NCBI RefSeq assembly: GCF_049587675.1
Contig: NZ_JBAVEJ010000057.1
Location: 3,154 to 67,153 of the forward strand
Direction of reading: 5' to 3'
Length of the DNA stretch: 64,000 nt
Source: Sulfuricaulis sp049587675
Lineage (GTDB): Bacteria > Pseudomonadota > Gammaproteobacteria > Acidiferrobacterales > Sulfurifustaceae
Numbering within the stretch: position 1 is the first letter of the stretch; every line of letters begins with the position of its first letter. Of the stretch, positions 7,780 through 16,065 are shown piece by piece. A program made the translations under genes and the position numbers. Under the pieces are notes generated by a model, which saw only the letters and a list, made by a program, of their open reading frames with translations, was not told where the DNA came from and ran no database searches.

Positions 7780-9609
7780 GTGAAACCGGTACCCTGCTTT
7801 CTCGCCGCTTTGCTGGCGATCAACAATTTTTCAACACCCGCCGAAGCGGAAGAGCCTGACCTGAATGCGGTGATAGTCACGGCGACACGCACCGCCCAGA
7901 CCGTCGATGAGGCGCTCGCCGCGGTTACGGTGATCACACGCGAGGACATGCAGCGCAGTCAGGCTCACTCGGTACCCGAGTTGCTCCGCGACGTGGCCGG
8001 CATCGACGTCGCTACCCAGGGTGGTGACGGAAAGCTCACTTCGGTGTTCATGCGCGGGACAAACTCCAACCATGTGCTCGTATTGGTAGATGGGGTCAAG
8101 GTTGGTAACGCCACCAGCGGTAGTGTTGCATGGGAATTCATGCCTCTCGATGAAATTGAGCGAGTCGAAATCGTGCGTGGCCCGCGTTCGGCGCTCTACG
8201 GCTCGGAGGCGATCGGCGGAGTGATCCAGATCTTTACACGCTCAGGAACAACAACCACGCAGCCGCGCGCATCGTTGACGGCCGGTTCGCATTCATTCAA
8301 CGACACCACGATCGGGATATCCGGCGCCAGCCAGGGAACGCGTTATAACCTCTCAGCCAGCCGTCTTGCCACGCGCGGTATCAATGCCACCCAGCCGGCC
8401 ATCGGTTTCGATGAACCAGACCGAGATGGTTATCACAATAACGCATATAGTCTGCGACTCGATCAGCGCCTGGCCGAACATATCGAACTCGATATAAACG
8501 GCTCGCACGCCAGCGGTGACACCGAGTACGACAGTTACCCGGGGTTCAATAACGAAGACCACTTTACCCAGGAGATCGCCGGCGCAAAGTTGCGTATTGA
8601 GCCGTTTCAGGAGTGGATCAGCACCGTCGCTCTGGGTCACAACCTTGACGACCGAAACAGTTTTCGCGCCGATGGCCTGAGCGCACCGGAACAGTTTATG
8701 ACCACACGACGCAGCGTTTCATGGCAGAATGACTTCTCGATAGGCACACAACAGCTGCTGACGCTTGGTTACGACCGTTACGAAGATCAGGTAACCAGCA
8801 CCACCACCTATACCCAAACCAGTCGCGAAACTCATGGCACATTCGGCCAATATCAGGTCGGCTTTGGCGCCCAAGATCTTAATCTCGGCTACCGGCGTGA
8901 TCACAATGAACAATTCGGCAACCATGACACCGGCAGCATCGCTTGGGGTCTCAAGCTGGCTAAGAACCTGCGTATGTACGCTTCCTATGGAACGGCGTTC
9001 CACGCTCCGACATTCAATGATCTGTACTACAGCTCCCCTTTCTTTCAAGGCAACCCCAATTTGCAGCCGGAGGAATCGAAGAGCAGTGAACTCGGTTTGA
9101 AAGGCAATAACGGAAAGACAAACTGGCAGTTGTCGGCCTATCGCACCGATATCGACAATCTCATCGGCTACGATGTCGCCACCAACACTGTCCAGAACGT
9201 CAACAAGGCACGTATAGATGGAATGGAAGCTGAAGCAAACACCGTACTCGATGCCTGGCGCTTGAGTGGATCGATTACCCTGGCCAGCCCGCGCGATGTC
9301 GCCACGGGTAACGTATTAGCCCGCCGCAGCCGCCGATCCGCGCACTTCTCCGTGGACCGGCGCCTGGAAGAAATCGAGGTCGGCGTAGAAGCCATCGCCG
9401 AGGGCGCACGCTATGATGATGCCTCCAACAACGTGCCAATCGCGGGTTACGGTCTGATCAACCTGCGCGCCCGTTATTATATGGCGCGCGACTGGCAGAT
9501 CCAGGCGCGCATTGAAAACATGCTCGACAAGGATTACCAGACCGTGGCGAACTACAACTCGCCAGGTCGTGGTTATTTCATGGGCGTGTCATACCAGCCG
9601 CAACGATGA
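7780..9609 (+). CDS. btuB: TonB-dependent outer-membrane cobalamin receptor BtuB
   Basis: A 609-residue protein, close to the 614 of E. coli BtuB. I choose GTG 7780, preceded by GGAG with correct spacing, because it gives a normal signal peptide (VKPVPCFLAALLAINNF...AEA); an upstream in-frame start would run through the riboswitch. The mature protein begins with a TonB box (DLNAVIVTATR). A plug domain follows (SVPELLRDVAGIDV, 'VLVLVDGVKVGN', 'IERVEIVRGPRSALYGSEAIGGVIQI'), then a 22-strand-type barrel ending in an aromatic-rich C-terminus. The gene is under the cobalamin riboswitch and its stop overlaps the next start (ATGA). Confidence 0.92.
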   Translation: MKPVPCFLAALLAINNFSTPAEAEEPDLNAVIVTATRTAQTVDEALAAVTVITREDMQRSQAHSVPELLRDVAGIDVATQGGDGKLTSVFMRGTNSNHVLVLVDGVKVGNATSGSVAWEFMPLDEIERVEIVRGPRSALYGSEAIGGVIQIFTRSGTTTTQPRASLTAGSHSFNDTTIGISGASQGTRYNLSASRLATRGINATQPAIGFDEPDRDGYHNNAYSLRLDQRLAEHIELDINGSHASGDTEYDSYPGFNNEDHFTQEIAGAKLRIEPFQEWISTVALGHNLDDRNSFRADGLSAPEQFMTTRRSVSWQNDFSIGTQQLLTLGYDRYEDQVTSTTTYTQTSRETHGTFGQYQVGFGAQDLNLGYRRDHNEQFGNHDTGSIAWGLKLAKNLRMYASYGTAFHAPTFNDLYYSSPFFQGNPNLQPEESKSSELGLKGNNGKTNWQLSAYRTDIDNLIGYDVATNTVQNVNKARIDGMEAEANTVLDAWRLSGSITLASPRDVATGNVLARRSRRSAHFSVDRRLEEIEVGVEAIAEGARYDDASNNVPIAGYGLINLRARYYMARDWQIQARIENMLDKDYQTVANYNSPGRGYFMGVSYQPQR

Positions 9610-10271
9610 ACAGCAACGTCAACGCCACCCCTGAAATCACCAACGCGCGCCTTGTGCGATGTGCGGCACTGTCGCTCGCGTTACACTTGGCCCTGCTCGC
9701 ACCCTGGCCATTCGCACCGAGATTAACCGGTCAGCACGAGACCGTGCTTTCCATATCGCTTGTGCCCGATACGCGCCAATCGCGTCCCGCCCGGCTCTCC
9801 CCGCACTACAAGTCAACACCGGCGGTGACGTCATCCGCGGATAACGCGCGTCCTCTGCTTGAACGCACGGATACGGCTTCTATCACGGCAGAACAGGCTG
9901 TTCCATCGCACTCCTCGCCGACCACGACGGCGGTAACTAGCGACGTGAACGACGGAACCGGCCAAGATAGCGGCGCATCACAGGCGCGCATCCGTGCCCT
10001 GCTACTCGCCGACCTGGCGCGCTACTTCGATTATCCGCTGGTCGCGAGGGCGCGTGGCTGGCAAGGTACCGTGCTGTTGGGATTGCGCGTGGAGTCCGAC
10101 GGGCGCCTTGACCAGGTACACATTGAAAATAGTTCTGGCTATGCCGTTCTGGACCGATCGGCGTTAAACTCTGTCAACCGGCTGGGCTATATCAGCGAAG
10201 CCGTTGCCTGGCTCAATGGCCGCAGCCACGACATTCAGTTGCCTGTGATCTACCGGCTGGTGGAGAACTGA
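9606..10271 (+). CDS. TonB-family energy transducer
   Basis: A 221-residue protein with one N-terminal membrane anchor (about residues 18-37), a Ser/Thr/Ala-rich linker without the usual Pro-Glu/Pro-Lys repeats, and a C-terminal TonB domain (YPLVARARGWQGTVLLGLRV...SSGYAVLDRSALNSV). It would couple the proton-motive force to BtuB across the periplasm. It overlaps btuB by four bases, so it is likely a dedicated partner under riboswitch control. No exbB or exbD is in the window; those must come from elsewhere. Confidence 0.82.
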   Translation: MNSNVNATPEITNARLVRCAALSLALHLALLAPWPFAPRLTGQHETVLSISLVPDTRQSRPARLSPHYKSTPAVTSSADNARPLLERTDTASITAEQAVPSHSSPTTTAVTSDVNDGTGQDSGASQARIRALLLADLARYFDYPLVARARGWQGTVLLGLRVESDGRLDQVHIENSSGYAVLDRSALNSVNRLGYISEAVAWLNGRSHDIQLPVIYRLVEN

Positions 10272-10272
10272 T

Positions 10273-10824
10273 ATGGGACACCGCCTCTCGAAAATCTACA
10301 CCCGCACCGGCGATGATGGCACCACCGGACTCGGAGACGGATCGCGCGTAAAAAAAACCGAACGGCGTATCGAGGCAATCGGCGCAGTGGACGAATTGAA
10401 CAGCCTCCTAGGGCTGCTGCTCGCCCATCAAATGTCGGATGAAATCCGCGTCAGCCTTACCGATGTGCAGCACGAACTATTCGACCTCGGTGGAGAACTC
10501 AGCATTCCCGACCGTTCTGCCATCAGCGAGGAACAGGTCAATCGTCTGGAAACGATACTGGACAAATTCAATGCGGATTTGCCGCCACTCAAGGAATTTA
10601 TACTTCCCGGGGGATCTGAAGCCTCGGCCGTGTGTCATCTGGCGCGGTCCGTGTGTCGCCGCGCGGAACGGCGTGTGATCCGCCTTGGAGAAGAGGAAAA
10701 AATAAACGCTGCCGCAACAAAATACCTGAACCGACTGTCCGACCTGCTGTTTGTTCTCGCGCGCGTGCTGAACGTTTATGCCGGACGCACTGATGTTCTG
10801 TGGCAACCCGGCAAGAACCGTTAA
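10273..10824 (+). CDS. pduO: Cob(I)alamin adenosyltransferase, PduO type
   Basis: A 183-residue protein with PduO/MMAB hallmarks: the ATP-binding N-terminal IYTRTGDDGTTGL, 'RRIEAIGAVDELNS', and the C-terminal 'CRRAERRVIRL' helix. In this family the enzyme transfers the 5'-deoxyadenosyl group of ATP to cob(I)alamin, giving the coenzyme form that the riboswitch senses. It starts one base after the TonB-like gene, so btuB-tonB-adenosyltransferase form one riboswitch-controlled unit. Its end overlaps the end of the converging btuF by four bases. Confidence 0.92.
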   Translation: MGHRLSKIYTRTGDDGTTGLGDGSRVKKTERRIEAIGAVDELNSLLGLLLAHQMSDEIRVSLTDVQHELFDLGGELSIPDRSAISEEQVNRLETILDKFNADLPPLKEFILPGGSEASAVCHLARSVCRRAERRVIRLGEEEKINAAATKYLNRLSDLLFVLARVLNVYAGRTDVLWQPGKNR

Positions 10825-11738
10825 CGATTGCCTGGCACTTTTCTTTTTGCCCGCGCCTGTTCGAGCGCGGTACATATTTGCGCAGATCCATCAAGAATTC
10901 TCAGGCTCTGGCGCTCGATCAAATCAGGTGGTATGAAGAACAGATTGTCGCGCATGGAAGCGGTAAGCATGGGCAACGCCCGCCAGCGGTCGCGCCATTC
11001 CTGCCACAGCGCATCGTAGCCACTGGCCAGAATAACTTCCGGATTTCTTTGTACCACGGATTCCACGTCTACCCGCGGCGTCAATCCCGGCAAATCGGCA
11101 TAAACATTTCGTCCGCCACATAGCTGAATGACATCGTTGAGGAGGTGACGACGACTTACCGTAAGCAGAGAACTGTCCAGAATCTGATAAAACGCCGGAA
11201 CAACCGGCCGGCCCGAATACCGGGCACGAAGCCGCGCGAGGTACCGGCGAAAATCCGCGGCAGTCTTGCCGGCAATCGCTTCTGTCCCGGCGAGCCTGCC
11301 GAGTCGTTCCAGCAAGTCTGCCAAGTCATCGAGATGGCGCGGCTCGGTCTCAAAAACAGGCATCCCAAGCGCGATCAGTCGCTCGACCTGCCACGATGGG
11401 TTTCCGGACTGCCAGGCGATGACAAGGTCGGGATGCAACGCGACGATCGCCTCGATATCGAGACCCGCTCCGCTGCCCACGCGAGGTATGGTTTTCGCCG
11501 CTTCCGGATAATCGCTGTACGCCACGGCACCGACTACAAAATTTCCCGCACCTGCCGCGTACAGCAGTTCCGTGACGTTCGGCGCCAGACTGACGATACG
11601 CCGGGCGGGAGAAGCCAGTGTCAGGGTCCTGCCTGCATCATCAGGCACGATAATTTCCGCGTGGGCAGTCGAGACAATCGCCAGGCATCCCAGCCACAGT
11701 CGAAACCATCGCTGGAATATCGGAATAAATTTATTCAT
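10821..11738 (-). CDS. btuF: Periplasmic cobalamin-binding protein (BtuF-like)
   Basis: A 305-residue cluster A-type (class III) solute-binding protein. It has a signal peptide (LWLGCLAIVSTAHA), then 'RRIVSLAPNVTELLYAAGAG', 'VGAVAYSDYPEAAKTIPRVG' and 'DIEAIVALHPDLVIAW', the pattern of BtuF/FhuD/HemT proteins. It would hand substrate to the BtuC/BtuD importer encoded at 2435-4167. It lies on the minus strand 6 bases after cobC and converges on the adenosyltransferase gene. Confidence 0.87.
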   Translation of the reverse strand: MNKFIPIFQRWFRLWLGCLAIVSTAHAEIIVPDDAGRTLTLASPARRIVSLAPNVTELLYAAGAGNFVVGAVAYSDYPEAAKTIPRVGSGAGLDIEAIVALHPDLVIAWQSGNPSWQVERLIALGMPVFETEPRHLDDLADLLERLGRLAGTEAIAGKTAADFRRYLARLRARYSGRPVVPAFYQILDSSLLTVSRRHLLNDVIQLCGGRNVYADLPGLTPRVDVESVVQRNPEVILASGYDALWQEWRDRWRALPMLTASMRDNLFFIPPDLIERQSLRILDGSAQICTALEQARAKRKVPGNR

Positions 11739-11744
11739 GCGGGA

Positions 11745-12356
11745 TCACAAATTGCCGCCATGAAACAGCAACTGCGGAAACAGCTGTCCGCCATGTATCT
11801 CGACGCGGATGCGGGTAATCCCGGCATTCTGCACCTGCAAGCGGAACAGATGCTGAAGCGGTACATTCAGTACATGCGCCACGGCCATGCGAATCACACC
11901 GGCATGGACAACAACCAGCACATGCTTTCCTGCATGGTGCTCAAGCAGGCTGTCCCAGGCAGAAATAACCCGGTCACGAAATGCCGTAAGCGTTTCGGCG
12001 CCCGGTGGCGCATGCGCCACCGGATCATGTCGGAATCGATTGAGAGTTTCAGGATCCGCCGCGGTCAACTCGTCGGGAGTACGCCCTTCCCACGCACCAA
12101 AACCCAGCTCGATCAGGCGCGCGTCGATGTCCAACGGCAATTGGTGACGCTTGGCCAGTTCCCGGGCAAAATCCGCGCAACGTGAGAGGGAAGAGCTGAT
12201 CACAGCCTGCCACGGGCAATGATAGCCCACGGCATTTCGCATCTGCGCCCAACCTTTTTCACTGAGCGGGTCGTCCGTCTGACCGCGATACCTGCGTCCA
12301 CCGACGGGTTCACCGTGGCGCATCAAATCGATGGTGGTTATCGGCTGCCGGGACAT
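11745..12356 (-). CDS. cobC: Histidine phosphatase, probable alpha-ribazole phosphatase CobC
   Basis: A 203-residue phosphoglycerate-mutase-like phosphatase. The catalytic LMRHGEP motif is at residues 11-17, followed by SSSLSRCADFA, 'FGAWEGRTPDEL', and the second catalytic His in VVVHAGVIR. In cobalamin salvage CobC removes phosphate from alpha-ribazole-phosphate or cobalamin-phosphate. Phosphatases of this family are hard to tell apart by sequence, and its position between ampE and btuF within the B12 locus is the main support for the name. No cobS, cobT or cobU is seen. Confidence 0.78.
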   Translation of the reverse strand: MSRQPITTIDLMRHGEPVGGRRYRGQTDDPLSEKGWAQMRNAVGYHCPWQAVISSSLSRCADFARELAKRHQLPLDIDARLIELGFGAWEGRTPDELTAADPETLNRFRHDPVAHAPPGAETLTAFRDRVISAWDSLLEHHAGKHVLVVVHAGVIRMAVAHVLNVPLQHLFRLQVQNAGITRIRVEIHGGQLFPQLLFHGGNL

Positions 12357-12445
12357 GAAGCGCGGAGGAGAAATCCATATTTACGCATGGCGTACTGCAA
12401 CGGAATCGGGCCGCCGGTTATGTCGGGAGAGTCTGTAGAGGTGGA

Positions 12446-13375
12446 CTAGCCCGAGAACAGGCCAGCCAGATGCGCCCCCGTCATCAATATACCGACGACG
12501 AGCCACAACAACAGCACCCGCCAGACAAGGGCGACGACGCGGCGCACATGGCCGGCATCCGGAATGACAGAGAAATCGGAAGATCTTTCGGTATATTCAT
12601 CCTCTTCCTGAGCCTCGCATATCTGCATGTGCATCGCACCGAAACCGGAGGCCAGCAGCGGACCACTGTTGATATCCGACCAGACCCCGACGCGCCGACG
12701 CCAACAGTGCAGAGCATCTTCAAAGCTACCCATCAATGCGTAGGAAAGCGCGGTGATGCGCGCCGGTATCCATCCCAGCAGATCGTCGAAGCGGGCCGCC
12801 GCCCAGCCGAATTCAGCGAAACGCTCGTAACGGTGTCCCCAGAGAGAATCCAGAATGCAGCTCAGCCGTTGCAATACCGCTCCGAATGGACCCAGCAACA
12901 TGAACCAGAAAATCGGCGAGACGATTAATGAATTACCCTGCTTGAGCACGCCTTCCACCGCGGCGCGCGCGATGTCGGCTTCATTTTTCTCAGTGGCGCC
13001 TTTCCCGGTCAATTCCTGCAATTTCTCGCTTGCTTCATCGAGATCACCGGATTCCAGGGCAATCGATATCGCATTCGCCGTTTTTCCTGAGCGATGAACA
13101 TCGACACACAAATAGAGCACCATGACATCGAAGGCTAATCGGAGTATCCAGGCGAGCTGCCCGAGAACGTAGTGAAGCAGAAATACGCCAGCAACAATGG
13201 GTAGCGTCGCCAGCATGACAGCACCGACACCGTGCGCACGCTTGCCACCGTTGAATCGTTCTTCGATGGATTCCGCCCAATCGCGATACCAGACAAAGGG
13301 CTTGATTCCCTGGCGATCGGGAATCAGATGGTCCAGCGTGATCGCCAACAACACCACAATCAGAATTTCACTCAT
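12446..13375 (-). CDS. ampE: AmpE-like inner-membrane protein (CobD/CbiB superfamily)
   Basis: A 309-residue integral membrane protein with about four hydrophobic segments: N-terminus, around residues 55-90, 150-170, and the C-terminal WRVLLLWLVVGILMTG. The segment 'FDDLLGWIPARITALSYALMG' matches AmpE/CobD-family membrane proteins. It directly follows ampD on the same strand, the classical ampDE pair linked to muropeptide recycling and beta-lactamase signalling. Because a cobC gene lies just downstream, an alternative is a CbiB-like adenosylcobinamide-phosphate synthase. The ampD linkage and the absence of other late B12 synthesis genes favour AmpE. Confidence 0.78.
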   Translation of the reverse strand: MSEILIVVLLAITLDHLIPDRQGIKPFVWYRDWAESIEERFNGGKRAHGVGAVMLATLPIVAGVFLLHYVLGQLAWILRLAFDVMVLYLCVDVHRSGKTANAISIALESGDLDEASEKLQELTGKGATEKNEADIARAAVEGVLKQGNSLIVSPIFWFMLLGPFGAVLQRLSCILDSLWGHRYERFAEFGWAAARFDDLLGWIPARITALSYALMGSFEDALHCWRRRVGVWSDINSGPLLASGFGAMHMQICEAQEEDEYTERSSDFSVIPDAGHVRRVVALVWRVLLLWLVVGILMTGAHLAGLFSG

Positions 13376-13439
13376 GCCAGACGCTTTTCATCCTTGTTTA
13401 CATGTAAATGTAATAGCCACGCGTGTCACAAGGCAAGTC

Positions 13440-13988
13440 CTAGGCGCAACTATCCAGGTATCTTTTCCAGTCGAACGTCGGACCCGGATCGGTCTTGCGT
13501 CCGGGCGCAATATCGCAATGGCCATATATGCGCTCTGGCGTAATGGCAGGATAAGCCTGCCGGAGAACGTGGGTAAGCTTGGTCAGCGACTGGTACTGGG
13601 CTTCCTCAAACGGAAGATCGTCCGCCCCCTCCAGTTCGATACCAATGGAAAAATCGTTAATACGGCTTCTCCCCTCGCAATAAGACAAACCCGCGTGCCA
13701 AGCACGCTTGTGCAATGGAACGAATTGGACAAGCTGACCGTTGCGACGTATCAGGACATGGGTAGAGACCTTCAGATTCTGGATCTCACGATAATACGGA
13801 TGTTCGTCGGGATTCAGGGTGTTGCAGAAAAGCTGCTCGATACCTCGCCCTCCGAATCTTCCCGGCGGGAGGCTGATCGAATGTATAACCAGGATATCTA
13901 TCGGCGCCCCATCCGGGCGTGCGTCACAATTAGGAGATGCCACATACGACGCGCCATGGATGAGTCCGCTCGCCGTATCAATCTGCAT
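13440..13988 (-). CDS. ampD: 1,6-anhydro-N-acetylmuramyl-L-alanine amidase AmpD
   Basis: A 182-residue amidase_2-family enzyme. I favour ATG 13988 (MQIDTASGLIHGASY) because this aligns with the usual AmpD N-terminus and an AAGGAG lies upstream; ATG 14027 adds 13 residues. Zinc ligands are visible: His36 in VIHSISL, the His in TKLTHVL or KRAWHAGL region, and the GHCDIAPGRKTDPG motif near the end. AmpD cleaves anhydro-muropeptides in the cytoplasm during wall recycling. It lies upstream of ampE with a 64-base gap and near the left end of the tRNA-Thr-derived islet. Confidence 0.92.
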   Translation of the reverse strand: MQIDTASGLIHGASYVASPNCDARPDGAPIDILVIHSISLPPGRFGGRGIEQLFCNTLNPDEHPYYREIQNLKVSTHVLIRRNGQLVQFVPLHKRAWHAGLSYCEGRSRINDFSIGIELEGADDLPFEEAQYQSLTKLTHVLRQAYPAITPERIYGHCDIAPGRKTDPGPTFDWKRYLDSCA

Positions 13989-14060
13989 GACACTGTGCCA
14001 CTCCTTTGCAATCCGAGGTGGGGTCATGAAGAAATTGTAGCTGATAGCCCCCTTTCAAAG

Positions 14061-14106
14061 ATGGTGCCGGTGACCGGAGTCGAACCGATGACCTACTGAT
14101 TACGAA
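14061..14106 (-). repeat. Duplicated 3' half of tRNA-Thr (left end of islet, att-like)
   Basis: 46 bases identical to 15907-15952, which is the 3' half of the intact tRNA-Thr gene (from the anticodon loop through CCA plus one flanking base). A displaced copy of a tRNA 3' end at a fixed distance from the intact gene is the usual mark of integration by a tyrosine recombinase that targets tRNA genes. It cannot encode a working tRNA, because the 5' half is missing. Confidence 0.85.
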
Positions 14107-14662
14107 ACGTTTAGCCGATGATGCCCTATCGTCTTGAAAAATAATACCTAATGTACTCCATTTCGTGTCTCTTAAATTGCCGACTTTTGGGTAATTTCAC
14201 ACGAGTTTTCATGAGTTTCAGCAGCCCATAACAGACAGCCACGATTCGCCAGGTACTGTGTCAAATCCGCGCAAGAGTGGTCGCAATCGGAATCCGAATC
14301 TACAGGAGGCACGAGGGATAGGAAAGGTCAGTCACAGGTGGTATCAGATGCCGGTGGCGGCGTGATTACAAATTCGCCAGGGACAAGGTAAAAAGCGCGC
14401 CGTCCTCCGCAAAGTCCGGTCTTTCGAGCCTGACTGCCTAATTTCCCTGCTGAAATTGCGCCGGCACACTATGTTCGCTAAAGGACATAGTTTATGGCTC
14501 TATGTATGATTGCGAACATAATTGCTTGTTTTTATGATAGTAATTATACTTTCGTGCTTCCTTCGAAGCCTTCGATTCAACCCCGTCCGGGATCGACCTT
14601 CCGAAGTTCGAAGAGTGGCTCCCGACAAAGGAGTTGCAAAGACTGCACACTGAGGAAGTTTC
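14107..14662. other. Left part of the tRNA-Thr islet, no convincing gene
   Basis: 556 bases between the left repeat and the Crp/Fnr regulator gene. I see no credible coding sequence and no integrase. The right half is AT-rich and holds the palindromic motifs listed at 14469-14519, probably the regulator's promoter region. Confidence 0.5.
14469..14519. promoter_or_regulatory. Palindromic operator-like motifs upstream of the Crp/Fnr gene
   Basis: CTATGTTC (14469-14476) and GGACATAG (14483-14490) form a near-perfect palindrome around GCTAAA. ATGTTCGC (14471-14478) also has an exact inverse copy GCGAACAT at 14512-14519. The repeated half-site suggests two operator sites for a dimeric regulator, perhaps the adjacent Crp/Fnr protein controlling itself. 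This is inferred from symmetry only. Confidence 0.4.
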
Positions 14663-15370
14663 ATGCTGGGCGCAAAACAAGTCTCGGTTCCGAATCGCCT
14701 GCTAGCCGCATTGCCCCGCAAGGATTACCAGAAACTGCTGCCCGTCCTCGAACCGGTTAAGATGGCCTTTGAGGCGGTTCTCTATGAACCCCACGCCCAG
14801 ATTCGGCACGTGTACTTTCCCAACGATTGCTTCGTCTCAATGCTGACTACCGTGGATGACGACCGGGCTGCGGAGGTCGGACTCATCGGCTCTGAAGGCA
14901 TGATCGGGGTTCCCGTGGCACTGGGTATCGCTGCCTCGCCTTTTCGTGCCGTGGTACAAGGCGGCGGCACGGCAATGCGGATGAAGATAGCGGACTTTCG
15001 CCGCAATTTCAGCAACAGCACTGCATTGCGGCGAGAGTTGTTCCTATTTACCCACTTGCTGATGATCCAGATCGCGCAGACCGCGGCGTGCAACCGCTTC
15101 CATGTAGTGACACAGCGCATGGCCCGCTGGCTGCTGATGACCCGCGACCGCGTTAACTCCAACGAGTTTCGCATTACGCAGGAATTTCTTGCGCTCATGC
15201 TGGGCGTGCGGCGGGTCTGCGTCACCGTGGCAGCGGGCAAGCTGCAGGAACGCAAGCTCATCGGCTACCGCCGCGGCACCATCACCATCCTCGACCATAG
15301 TGGCCTCGTAGCCGCTGCGTGCGGGTGTTATAAAACTGTCAAAGACATCTATACCAAGGCACAAGCTTAG
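14663..15370 (+). CDS. Crp/Fnr-family transcriptional regulator
   Basis: A 235-residue protein. The N-terminal cyclic-nucleotide-binding-like beta-roll runs from about residue 25 to 120 ('VLYEPHAQIRHVYFPNDCFVS', 'AEVGLIGSEGMIGVPVALG'). A long dimerisation helix follows (120-155), then a C-terminal winged helix ('ITQEFLALMLGVRRVCVTVAAGKLQERKLI'). The N-terminal Cys cluster of Fnr is absent, so an iron-sulfur oxygen sensor is unlikely, and the Crp cAMP-contact residues are not obvious. It is the only intact gene of the tRNA-Thr islet. Its targets and signal are unknown; the palindromes upstream may be its sites. Confidence 0.85.
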   Translation: MLGAKQVSVPNRLLAALPRKDYQKLLPVLEPVKMAFEAVLYEPHAQIRHVYFPNDCFVSMLTTVDDDRAAEVGLIGSEGMIGVPVALGIAASPFRAVVQGGGTAMRMKIADFRRNFSNSTALRRELFLFTHLLMIQIAQTAACNRFHVVTQRMARWLLMTRDRVNSNEFRITQEFLALMLGVRRVCVTVAAGKLQERKLIGYRRGTITILDHSGLVAAACGCYKTVKDIYTKAQA

Positions 15371-15724
15371 AAGGGAATTTCCCCGCCCGCCCCGCTCAAG
15401 TCATTCATGCAATCGCACGGACGGATATGGGAGGTAGTAATCGCTGCTTGCCGGCGCTGACAAGTGCAGAGGAAACCTGTCCGGGGCTGAGAGCCGTGGG
15501 CAATGTTCCCAAGGGCGGTATTAACTTAACCAGTTTTTCTGTGCTCATCTTGCAACCCCGGCTGCGAGATCCGCTTGCACATCATTAGTACCCTTTACAC
15601 CGAGATCCGCCACGTTCGACAAAGGAATCGATTCCGTGTTCATGGCGAATTATCATTACTTAATAATAACCAGTAACTATTACGCAGTCTTGCGTCGTCG
15701 CCATCGATCGGTAGTATCGAGGCG
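15371..15724. other. Islet region without a supported gene
   Basis: About 350 bases after the Crp/Fnr gene. A 47-codon leftward frame (15405-15548) is open but has no recognisable features. Nothing else is seen. Confidence 0.4.
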
Positions 15725-15841
15725 ATGAGATCGCTGCTGCTTCTCCTTATCCATGCCTTCACCACACTCGCCAAATTGCTCGGAGAATGCTGGGGCGACG
15801 GCGCTATTCCGGAAAGAACGTGCGTACGTTTGAGCGCCTGA
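15725..15841 (+). pseudogene. N-terminal scrap of a DDE integrase/transposase
   Basis: The first 20 codons read MRSLLLLLIHAFTTLAKLLG, which resembles the start of a family of IS-encoded integrase-core (rve) transposases. After that the match is lost, and the frame ends after 38 codons at TGA 15839-15841. A shift of frame restores some similarity (a GATALFRKERAYV-like stretch), suggesting a decayed remnant. It lies inside the tRNA-Thr islet. The identification is from memory of the family's N-terminus, hence the modest confidence. Confidence 0.35.
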
Positions 15842-15864
15842 AGTGTTTACACAGCGTCTACATG

Positions 15865-15888
15865 AAAAAGCCCGCTCAGGGCGGGCTT
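15865..15888 (-). terminator. Terminator downstream of tRNA-Thr (leftward)
   Basis: AGCCCGC (15869-15875) and GCGGGCT (15881-15887) form a stem. On the minus strand it is followed by TTTTT, so it would end the leftward tRNA-Thr transcript. It lies within the islet, just inside the right repeat. Confidence 0.75.
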
Positions 15889-15906
15889 CTCTAACTCATT
15901 GATTGA

Positions 15907-15983
<77 letters not shown>

Positions 15984-16065
15984 TACTCGCACTGCCAGCG
16001 GGCCGGGAGTATAAGCTGTTCTTCCTAACGAACCAATACTCTGGGTTGATATACAGATACAGCAA

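Noticed and set aside
11145..12185. Open reading frame of 346 codons on the plus strand
   Set aside because: Lies across btuF and cobC in antisense; basic low-information product, no motif.
12446..13375. CbiB/CobD adenosylcobinamide-phosphate synthase
   Set aside because: Same superfamily and near B12 genes, but adjacency to ampD and the AmpE-like GWIPAR-x-TALSYALMG segment favour AmpE; not fully excluded.
14061..14106. A second tRNA-Thr gene
   Set aside because: Only the 3' half is present; there is no D-arm or 5' acceptor strand.
15405..15548. 47-codon leftward frame in the tRNA-Thr islet
   Set aside because: Has a start near a weak GGGG, but no recognisable sequence features, and could easily occur by chance in 500 bases.
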